Shown here: positions 35,401 through 47,400 of the stretch, in pieces
How the letters are laid out: each line of letters begins with the position of its first letter
Position numbering within the stretch: position 1 is the first letter of the stretch
Assembly (NCBI RefSeq): GCF_037975245.1
Contig: NC_092576.1
Span: 22,073,611 to 22,137,610 of the forward strand
From: Apostichopus japonicus
Lineage: Eukaryota > Echinodermata > Holothuroidea > Aspidochirotida > Stichopodidae
DNA length: 64,000 nt
Direction: 5' to 3'
Made by a program: the position numbers and the translations under genes
The notes under the pieces: model-generated
Databases searched by the model: none
What the model was told of the DNA's origin: nothing
Seen by the model: only the letters and a program-made list of their open reading frames with translations

Positions 35401-38400
35401 ACAGCCCATGTACTTGGCTTTATGTTTTTTTCCTCACAATTCTCAATTCTGATTCTTTCATGATCTATACCATTTCTCTGTAAGAAAAGTTTTCAAATGA
35501 TCGAGCCTTTTTTCTTTAATAATTTTGTTCATTTCATTCAAAAATTGTTTCTGTTATATTAACTTCTATTTATTTTCAATCGCTTCCACTCACATGCAAG
35601 TTGATGGTCAAACAATCATCATATTGTTTCACCTTAGCTCCTCCATCCATAATTCTTACATTCAAGTTCACACAGAGTAATGCAAGAGGCAGAGCATGGA
35701 TATGCTAAAGTGCACCATTGCTTGACTAACCATTAGTGAGCAAGTTTATAATAAAACACAATATGCTTGCTATTAATGCTAAAACACATGGTAACAGTGT
35801 ATAAAGGTCTTATCTGCATGGTAGCATATGAAAAAAATGAGTATAACATGACATTTACTTGACTTGTCTCTGACAGACTTGTAGTGTTCTCATACTCAGC
35901 TCTGTTCTGGCATAGTTATGTGTTCTCATACTCAACTCTGCTGTAGCATAGTTATGTGTTCTCATACTCAGCTCTGTTCTGGCATAGTTATGTGTTCTCA
36001 TACTCAACTCTGTTGTAGAATAGTTATGTGTTCTCATACTCAGCTCTGTTCTGGCATAGTTATGTGTTCTCATACTCAGCTCTGTTCTGGCATAGTTATG
36101 TGTTCTCATACTCAACTCTGTTGTAGCATAGTTATGTGTTCTCATACTCAGCTCTGTTCTGGCATAGTTATGTGTTCTCATACTCAACTCTGTTGTAGCA
36201 TAGTTATGTGTGCTCATGCTCAGCTCTGTTCTGGCATAGTTATGTGTTCTCATACTCAGCTCTGTTCTGGCATAGTTATGTGTTCTCATACTCAGCTCTG
36301 TTCTAGCATAGTTATGTGTTCTCATACTCAGCTCTGTTCTGGCATAGTTATGTGTTCTCATACTCAGCTCTGTTCTAGCATAGTTATGTGTTCTCATACT
36401 CAGCTCTGTCCTGGCATAGTTTTGTGTTCTCATACTCAGCTCTGTTGTAGCATAGTTATGTGTTCTCATACTCAACTCTGTTGTAGCATAGTTATGTGTG
36501 CTCATACTCAGCTCTGTTCTGGCATAGTTATGTGTTCTCATACTCAGCTCTGTTCTGGCATAGTTATGTGTTCTCATACTCAGCTCTGTTCTGGCATAGT
36601 TATGTGTTCTCATACTCAGCTCTGTCCTGGCATATTTTTGTGTTCTCATATTCAGCTCTGTTCTGGCATAGTTATGTGTTCTCATATTTAGCTCTGTTCT
36701 GGCATAATTATGTGTTCTCATACTCAGCTCTGTCCTGGCATATTTTTGTGTTCTCATATTCAGCTCTGTTCTGGCATAGTTATGTGTTCTCATATTTAGC
36801 TCTGTTCTGGCATTGTTTTGTGTTCTCATAGTCAGCTCTGTTCTGGCATAGTTATGTGTTCTCATACTCAACTCTGTTGTAGCATAGTTATGTGTGCTCA
36901 TACTCAGCTCTGTTCTGGCATAGTTATGTGTTCTCATACTCAGCTCTGGCATAGTTATGTGTTCTCATATTCAGCTCTGTTCTGGCATAGTCATGTGTTC
37001 TCATACTCAGTTCTGTTCTGGCATAGTTATGTGTTATCATACTCAGCTCTGTTGTAGCATAGTTATGTGTGCTCATACTCAACTCTCTTCTAGCATAGCT
37101 ATGTGTTCTCATACTCAGCTCTGTTCTGGCATAGTTATGTGTTCTCATACTCAGTTCTGTTCTAGCATAGTTATGTGTTCTCATACTCAACTCTGTTGTA
37201 GCATAGTTATGTGTGCTCATACTCAGCTCTGTTCTGGCATTGTTATGTGTTCTCATACTCAGCTCTGTTCTGGCATTGTTATGTGTTCTCATACTCAGCT
37301 CTGTTCTGGCATAGTTATGTGTTCTCATACTCAGCTCTGTTCTGGCATTGTTATGTGTTCTCATACTCAGCTCTGTTCTGGCATTGTTTTGTGTTCTCAT
37401 AGTCAGCTCTGTTGTAGCATAGTTATGTGTTCTCATACTCAACTCTGTTGTAGCATAGTTATGTGTGCTCATACTCAGCTCTGTTCTGGCATAGTTATGT
37501 GTTCTCATACTCAGCTCTGGCATAGTTATGTGTTCTCATATTCAGCTCTGTTCTGGCATAGTCATGTGTTCTCATACTCAGTTCTGTTCTGGCATAGTTA
37601 TGTGTTCTCATACTCAACTCTGTTGTAGCATAGTTATGTGTGCTCATACTCAACTCTCTTCTAACATAGCTATGTGTTCTCATACTCAGCTCTGTTCTGG
37701 CATAGTTATGTGTTCTCATACTCAGTTCTGTTCTAGCATAGTTATGTGCTCTCATACTCAGCTCTGTTGTAGCATAGTTATGTGTTTTCATTCTCAGCTC
37801 TGTGTTAGCATAGTTATGTTCTCTCATAGTCAGCTCTGTTCTGGCATAGTTATGTGTTCTTATACTCAGCTCTGGCATAGTTATGTGTTCTCATATTCAG
37901 CTCTGTTCTGGCATAGTTATGTGTTCTCATACTCAGTTCTGTTCTGGCATAGTTATGTGTTCTCATACTCAACTCTGTTGTAGCATAGTTATGTGTGCTC
38001 ATACTCAACTCTCTTCTAACATAGCTATGTGTTCTAATACTCAGCTCTGTTCTGGCATAGTTATGTGTTCTCATACTCAGTTCTGTTCTAGCATAGTTAT
38101 GTGTTCTCATACTCAACTCTGTTGTAGCATAGTTATGTGTGCTCATACTCAGCTCTGTTGTAGCATTGTTATGTGTTCTCATACTCAGCTCTGTTCTGGC
38201 ATTGTTATGTGTTCTCATACTCAGCTCTGTTCTGGCATAGTTATGTGTTCTCATACTCAGCTCTGTTCTGGCATAGTTATGTGTTCTCATACTCAGCTCT
38301 GTTCTGGCATAGTTATGTGTTCTCATACTCAGCTCTGTTCTGGCATTGTTTTGTGTTCTCATAGTCAGCTCTGTTCTGGCATAGTTATGTGTTCTCATAC

Positions 38401-41400
38401 TCAACTCTGTTGTAGCATAGTTATGTGTGCTCATACTCAGCTCTGTTCTGGCATAGTTATGTGTTCTCATACTCAGCTCTGGCATAGTTATGTGTTCTCA
38501 TATTCAGCTCTGTTCTGGCATAGTCATGTGTTCTCATACTCAGTTCTGTTCTGGCATAGTTATGTGTTCTCATACCCAACTCTGTTGTAGCATAGTTATG
38601 TGTGCTCATACTCAACTCTCTTCTAGCATAGCTATGTGTTCTCATACTCAGCTCTGTTCTGGCATAGTTATGTGTTCTCATACTCAGTTCTGTTCTAGCA
38701 TAGTTATGTGCTCTCATACTCAGCTCTGTTGTAGCATAGTTATGTGTTTTCATTCTCAGCTCTGTGTTAGCATAGTTATGTGCTCTCATAGTCAGCTCTG
38801 TTCTTGCATAGTTATGTGTTCTCGTACTCAGCTCTGTTCTAGCATAGTTATGTGTTCTCCTACTCAGCTCTGTTCTGGCATAGTTATGTGTTCTCATAGT
38901 CAGCTCTGTTCTGGCATAGTTATGTGTTCTCATAGTCAGCTCTGTTCTAACATAGTTATGTGTGCTCATACTCAGCTCTGTTCTAGACATTTAATGATTT
39001 TTTGGAGGCACTACATGGACCAAGTCCGCAGTTCATGAATAATGATTTTTATGACTCACAAAATCTAAACCCACAAGTTCCTGTAGGTCTTTGTAGCTAC
39101 TTTGACATTGGTTCCTTCAATCAACTCACTGGTAAACCTCATGTATTCTCTGTTTCATGCAAACAGTCGTAGCCTAAACAAAAACTTCAACTCAATAATT
39201 GACTTTCTTTCCCTTCTTAATCATGAGTTCTCAATAATTGGCTTCAGTGAGACGTGGTTAAGTGACCAAATATCACCTTTGTTACAAATAGATCAATATA
39301 CTTTTATAGAAAGTCACAGGGATAGCAAGAGAGGTGGTGGTGTTGGTCTTTTATATCGAATAATTATACGTTTGTAAAAAGGACTGACATATCTTTTTCA
39401 ATGAGGCGATAGAAAGCATTTTCATAGAAATAGCAATGAATAAGAATAATATAATCGTTGGAGTAGTCTATAGACCTCCACAGGGTTTGACATCTACATT
39501 CAATGAATATATAAATATTATACTCAATTTAATATCTAGTGAGAACAAACATGGTTATATCATGGGGGATTTAATATTGATTTACTAAAAAATGGAACTT
39601 CTGACTTCATAAACACAGCTGTGTTTTCAAACAATTTTTCCCTACAATTTCCAAGCCTACTCGAGTAAGTGGAACCGTGGCCTCACTTATTGACAATATA
39701 TTCACCAACAATATTACTGATATCACGCCTGGCATACTACTAACGAATATAAGTGACCACTTCCCCGTTTTCATTCAAACTTCAGTAGAGCAGAGTAAAT
39801 CTGATTCTGGCTACTACACTAAGAACTACTCCGACAAGAATACTACGTATCTTAATAATTTAATACATAATACCGACTGGAATTTCATATGTTCTATTGA
39901 GGACGTGAACGTAGCTTATTACAATTTCATTACAGTTTTTCAAAATATTTATGATGAATGCTTTCCATATATTTATATCAGTAACTCAAAGCGTCGTAAA
40001 AAGCGTCATCCTTGGATAACGACTGGTATTTTACAATCAATCAAACGTAGAAATAAACTCTATCGCAAGATGTTGAAAACCCCCAATATTGACAATTCTG
40101 ACAAGTTTCGTACTTACCGTAATAAATTGACCCACATTATTCGTATTTCGAAAACTCGGTATTACTCTGATAAGTTCAATAGTTGCAGTGGCAATTCTAA
40201 ACGTACTTGGGCAATAATCAATGATGTACATAATAGAAAAAGTAAGTCGTCTATTCCCGACACGATGAAAGTCGGCAATGGTAAAACCAATGATCCTAAG
40301 CAGATTACAAACGCATTCAATGATTTCTTTATAAATGTTGGGCCCACCTTAGCGTCAGATATTCATAGTGACACTAATCCAAATCATTACTTAAGAAATT
40401 CAAATCCTTCAACCCATTAAAAAACCATTTAAAGTTGCACTTGCTTGTTTGAAACCAGATAAATCTGGCGGCTTCGAAGGCATAAAGCCTTCAATACTAA
40501 GAAAGGTGTTACATTACGTTGTTCACCCTCTTACTCACATTATAAATTTATCCTTAGCAACTGGTACAGTCCCAGATCATATAAAAATTGCTAAAGTTAT
40601 CCCTGTTTACAAAAAAGGGGATCACGATGTTATAGGTAATTATTGCCCAGTTTCTGTACTAACAGGCTTCTCTAAAATCTTTGAAAGAATAGTTCATAAT
40701 AGTATTTATAATTTTATCAGTAAACATGATATTATGTTCAAAAATCAATATGGGTATCGGCCAGGACACTCACTCACTCGAACTTGCTTTGACTGAGGCC
40801 TTGGAGGTACCTGTATTGTATGATGCCATAGATAATAAAAGGATTTCCGTCGGTGTATTCTTGGACTTGTCCAAAGCGTTTAATACAATTGATCACCATA
40901 TTTTGTTTATGAAATTGTCACATTATGGCATAAGAGGCACAGGACTAGACTGGGGTATAAGCTATTTATCAAACAGAAAACAATTTACAAATTGTCTTCA
41001 TACGGATTCTGATTGCATGAATGTTGTTTGTGGGGTCCCACAAGGATCTATATTGGGGCCCTTGCTTTTTATAATATATGTAAATGATATTTGTCATGTG
41101 TCAGATAATTGTACTATCATATCATTCGCTGATGATACTCATATTTTTTTTCTCTGGCTTGGATCCTGTGGAAATGAGGGCTAGAATTTGTCATGTGCTT
41201 GATGAATTTCATGCTTGGTTTTCAGCTAACAATCTTTCTTTAAATGTAGGTAAGACAAAATGTGTTGTTTACAATGAAGGTAGGAATAGGAATATTCTGT
41301 CTGACATACAGATGCATGGTAGTAGTCTAAAAAAGTGTGTTTTACCACTTTTCTAGGGGTAACTATTGATTCTGGTCTGAGATGGCGTGATCACATAAAT

Positions 41401-44400
41401 ACAATATCATCAAATATTTCTCGAGGCGTTGGGATTCTTTCCAAATTGAAGCACTACTTACCAAAACATATTCTTCGTTCTTTATATTTTACTTTAATTT
41501 ATCCTCACCTTACTTATTGCATTACAGTATGGTCTGGCACGGCTGCTTATAACATTAAGAAACTTTTTGTACTTCAAAAAAGGGCTATTCGACATATATC
41601 TTCTGCCGACTATAACAATCATACTAGTAAATTATTTGCCTCACTTAAGCTACTGAAATTACCGGACCTTGTGAAAGTTCATCTTGCTACATTCGCTTAT
41701 CGCTCTATTAATGGGTATAATCTGCCCACATGTAAAAATGTATTCACTGTTAATAAGGAAATCCATGATTATAATACAAGACAGGCTGGTCACATACATA
41801 GACTTTTTCCCATAGTAACCTGGGTAAACAGAGTATACGTTATCGGGCAAACACTTGCTGGAATTATCTACTTCATCATGATCATATACAAAATGATTCT
41901 CAGTCACCACGTTCCTTTAAACGTCAATTAAGCGAGGTTTACATAAGTGATTATTGATCCATAATACTTTTTAGAAATCTTAGTTTGTTTATATCGTTAA
42001 CACTGATAACTTAATTATTTTCCTTCTTTAGGGAGTGGCTCTACTCGATAAGCCTTTCAGGTTTTTAGATCACTTCCTTTCTCTTTATACTCAATTGCAT
42101 ATCTGTAAACGTTTGTATGACATACAATGTACCGTATATTGAGGAAAAACAAATAAATGAAATGAAATGAAATATTTATGTGTACTCATATTCGGTCCTG
42201 TTCTAGCATAGTTGTGTGTAATCATAGTCAGCCCTGTTGGTGTCTACTTATACTTTCAACTAATACAAAATTATGTTCTTGAACTTGTGCTTAACACCTT
42301 ATAATTGTTTTACTTGGATTCAAAACTTTTTGGGTACAAAATGTATACTCTTTATTACCTTACAATTTTTAAATGGAAAAGCTAAAGAGTCTGTGCTCTA
42401 TCAGTGTATTTCTTTCTTGCCTCGAAGATGCTATATAACAAATTTGGCTTACTTTCTCAAGCCCCAACTCAAATCTCAGTTTACTCTGACTGTTCCTGAA
42501 GTTAGAGAAAACGTATGTAATATTTACAAGTATTCATCAGTTTTATTCAGGATCTCTTACCTGCTTTCAGTGCATAACAGGAAAATAGGGTTTCTTCTGC
42601 CAGTTTCAAAGTTAAGGGTAGGTTTTGACTTCTGTTAACCTTAAATGAGCATTCACCTATAGCACATTGTGGAGCAATTTTATTTATCATTTGGTAATGC
42701 ATCATGCATTATTCTTCTCTTTCGTAAGCAAAGTTCTCAAGATACAGAACTTTGGGACCTCAGCTGACCCAAAATGACCTTTGACCTTCACTCAAAATAG
42801 AAGGGTTCTTGAAGTCAGTATATGACAGACACATGTTACATATGAGAGCCAACAACGTATCCCATCAGAAGATATCGTTTTTACAAAGATTTCCAGTTTT
42901 GACTCTCGTTACCTTTAAATGAACTGTGACTTCTCCAAATTCTCTAAAAACTTTTCACTACAAACGGATATCCTACCATGTATGCATAAGTTTCTTTAAT
43001 GTTCATGTTCTGGAGATTTGAGATTTTCACATTTTGCCCTTTGCTGACCTGAAATGACAGTTGACCTCCCTCAAAAACATTGCCGATCTTGTACTTATTA
43101 TGGGGAAGACGTGCATAATATGATAACTACAGAAGTTACGTACCTTGACAAATCATGTTTCCAAACTAGGATGTCACATACACACATGCACACACACATG
43201 CACATGTCAACCTGACAGAATAGGTTTCTTTGCTTCCAGGAAGGAACCAAAAAGGTTGATAAGGTACAATATCTCATTGCCAGGATACTATGTGTAGGGA
43301 TGATATATCAATATGTGCCATGTTTCAAGCATGCATAGATCATAGCATAATAACTAGACAAAACATAAGAGCTTCAATGGCTTACTAAATGAAACTATAT
43401 GATGTTTTTCATGTATGTGCATGCACTGAGGTAGAACATATTCAATAGTTTTATATTGAAGTAAGTTCATCTTTACCAAAATAGTCACTGAGTTCAAGTG
43501 ATAACTTAGCAGCCATGCAAGATGAATATATAAACTGTTCACAAACCTTGAAGTTGACAACCAACTGTATTGGATCTTCCTGAGCAGCTTCGAAGACTAA
43601 AAAACAAGCTTCTTCTCCAACCTTCTCGAAGAAAAATGAATGTCGATAGGCCACAGGGGCTGCTACGTTTAAAAAAGGTATTGTCTGCAGCAAAGTGAAA
43701 TTCATTTTTAGTCATCTGATAAGGACAGGTTTCTTTTTTTTAAAATATGCAATACTCAAGCATTTATTATTCTAAAGTGACAGTTTTGCTTTTGTTGCCC
43801 TCAACAAACAATGCTTCTTTGATTTTGGCAAAGTGACTAAATGTTACAAACTATGAAGTTTCAAACACCATGTTCTCTTTGTGTAAACATATAACAAACC
43901 AAGTTGATATACTACTGTTTGTCCCCTTTCAGATTATGGGAGCCTTTCTGCAAACTATCAAAGTAAATACAGTCCTTTGGAGATAAAATGGTTAATTTGA
44001 GAAATATGACCATAGTCCCATTCCCCACCTCGAAAGACTCCAAATATGTGCAGACAATTGTTGATTGACAGAAACTATCCACTGCATTACAATAAACTCA
44101 TAATGAAGATCAACTTAGTCACTGACTGAACCAGGTCCATTCTCAAGAAATAGTTTTGACAATTAACATAACCTTGAAAACAAATTTCCATTTAACAAAC
44201 AATAAACCAGGAAATAGTTTGACCACTTAACTTATCTACCTACAATGCTTTGGTACAATGTGAATAATGTTGACCCTGAGGGAAATTATGAACTGTAACC
44301 AACTTCATGTCTTCTTTCTGTAACATGCACAAAATAAGCCCTGAAATATTCTGCTGTACTAAATATTGTGCCACCTTCCAGTGGCATTCAAATGGGGGTG

Positions 44401-47400
44401 GAGGGGTGGTTGCTTTCCCCACCTATGTTGATAGTCTGGGAAAGATCACTGTCAGGGGATATCACTCAGTCAGTGAATAACCATGTATCTTCATTAGCTG
44501 TTATTTCAATTAGGACATCGCCCAATACGTTTCTGTGTAAATTCAGTATCTCATACTGTATACTCATGCCACCCCCTCCCTCCTTCAAGGGTAAAACACA
44601 AAAATGCCCCATCCTTCTTGTTTCTATATTTCATGTAAGCAATTAAGTCTATGTCTCAAAGTGAGTCATGTTTTTCCTTCATGAATTTATGAATAATCTG
44701 TAAAAATTATATGCCTAGCTAGTTTTCCAAGTGAAACACTTTCCAAAGTGGAAGGACACCCCTCACGTCAGACACAATCCCATATCAGTCAGTAGAGTCT
44801 GCCCCCCCCCCTCCCACCTTCCAAATCCGACGCATGCCACTGCCACTGAACTGCTTGAATCAAGGTTGCTGAAAATCTGAACAACACTTCAGTGCCAACT
44901 CATCAACCGACCACTCCAAGTCATCAACCGACCACTCCATAAACTTTCATCCTGAAGAAATTTAAAGGTTTTTATCTTTGGGCCTGCCTTGACCCCAAAT
45001 GACCTTTGACACACTATACTTTAGGTGTAAGGTTTATGGAGCCCCTGGCAGGGGAAACAACTTGGACATCTTCACAGAATGGTGCTTGAGAATGCAGGCA
45101 TTCCAAAGCACACATGAATCCTAAACCTGGGTTAATTGGTCAACAGCAAGAAATCAAAGACCATTACCTTCACTTTTTCCTCTCCTGTATATTGCCAGGA
45201 CATTGGCTGTGCCTCTTTAAATATTATCTTCAAAGGCAAGTTTCCCTCTTTCCGGAATAGGAACGGAATTTCTTCCAAAATTTGCAAATTATTCTTGATG
45301 GAAAACAAACAAAGTATTGATAAAAACAGATATAATCAAAACATCCATATGAAATTAACAGGCTTAGACCTAGTACTTGTAATTCAATCTCTATTACATG
45401 TCATCCCTACTTGATATTATTATGAATTGATGCTGGTTGACAAGTTTGTCTATGTTATGAGTTAAAAGCAGATTTGCCCATATAACTTGAGGCCTTTCTA
45501 TATAGGTAAGCAAGTAGGACAGAGGTATTCTATATTGTATCAGATTATTATGTTTGACAACAAAAATGTTTACATTATCATCATGTAACAGACTTATATT
45601 CCCGGAGTTTGTATACATAGATGAGTACATTTTGCAGTCCTCCTATTCCGCACTTTTCTCACTACTCGTTACTAATGACTTGTTACTCATGATTTTTTAG
45701 TCAAACACACATTTCTATTTCCATTTTGATTATGACTGCAATTATGACCCTAATCCTGTTTGGATGCATTTGCTGCATATATTTTTCTTCAAACAACTTC
45801 ACAATATGTTGCATACAGTGAGTGTACACTTTATTATGGAACTTCATGATCATTATGGTTATCTGTATCATTATGATTGATTTTTATCATAACAGTATGA
45901 AGTGAAATCCAAAATCTTGTTAAAATATGCACTATGGCATCTCTTAAACACTGCTCAAGTGTTAAATCTTGTTATCTACCTGGAGGAAAGTTCTTTAATA
46001 TTGAGATGTTTTGCATGCACATACTGTTGCTAATTTCATCATTAAAGATGTTTCTCTTACAGGTAATCAAAAGAGCTTCCCCCTCTCCCCAGCCAGCACA
46101 AACACACACTCTTTGAATAAAATCTACTCCCTCTCTTTCCCAGACATATATCTATATTTATACCAACTGTACTGTAGTGTAGCTATTGATTGATCCTCTA
46201 CCACTCATTACTTAATTAAAGTTTTTGATGTTTTCTATAAAGGTACTGATATAGGTAATACTGTAGGGTGGCTTGTGGTGGCTGACTTTACTAAAACATT
46301 TGATTGCGTAGACCACCTTAGCTATCAAAAGATTGTATGAGTTAGGTGTTTGAGGCGAAGTTGTATCTTGGATAGATGATTTTCTCACCTCTCGTCGGCA
46401 AAGGGTAAAATACAATTCTGCCATCTCAATATGGGAACATTATAATGTGGTGTACCATAGGGAACAAAATTGGGACCACTGATATTCGTTGGTATAATAA
46501 ATAATGCTTTGGACAAGGCTAGTTCCTGTATGTCGATAATGACCAGTTACTCAGTCGAGCCAGATTGGTCAGGATGTTCACAATCTTGATATATGGGCTA
46601 CTAATAATCACTGAGCTCAATCCATCGAAATGTAAGCTCATGCAAATTTGTTTTAAAAGGCAGCCTCCTATAATACATACGCTTATGATTGGCGGTTTGT
46701 AGATTATATGTGTTAAATAGGTTAAAACGATTTGATGGCATTACTGCTGTTCAGGCCAACCGTCTGAGGCGTATCCAGAAATGAGCTATAGGTGACAACT
46801 ACAACTCGTACACCGAGGCTTTGGAACTCATCGATCTCAAGTGGCCGGCAATTAGGCTAGTTGAACTTTGTACCAATTTCGCCATTGGACGTACTAAGTC
46901 CAAAAGATATGCCAAGCTCTTCCCTGCAACCCATACAACCTTAGCATGTCCTTAAGAAACCCCAAACCAAACGAGGAAATTAAGTTTAAGACGAACATTT
47001 ACAGAAATAGCTCAATACCATTTTTGGGAAGACTTAATAACGAATGATTTTGGTGTGTTTTTACATGGTTAGTCGTATTGTTTTGCTATTTAACCAAGAG
47101 GGGGGGGGGGGTGGTATTACTATCTTCCTTTAGTGTTATTGAGTTACTACATTCCTGTATTTATTTTATTTTTTCCATTGCTACTCTTATGTAATTTGGT
47201 CTGCCACGATATGAGATGCAATAAAGTCCTACTACTACTGTTATCGTCTTTGTAATATTTTAGGTGTCATTAACTAAAGATGGTGTATAATTTTCCAATT
47301 ACTTGTTCCGCTGTGTTACTCGCCTATTATTAAATTGCATATTCTTACATGATTTTTGCAACATTAATACTATAAAACTTTTAATTGGTGTTATATCTTG

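Noticed and set aside
35885-38986. CRISPR-like array
   Set aside because: Units are directly contiguous with no unique spacers, and the context is a eukaryotic intron.
35855-38990. Long open frames on both strands (up to 365 codons) with repeats such as MRTHNYARTELS
   Set aside because: They arise because the 36-bp unit is 12 codons long and lacks stops. They open and close with array edges, run on both strands at once, and switch frame at the 31-bp units.
38987-42173. Active LINE
   Set aside because: At least five frameshifts and an early stop break the endonuclease and reverse transcriptase, and no clean target duplication remains.
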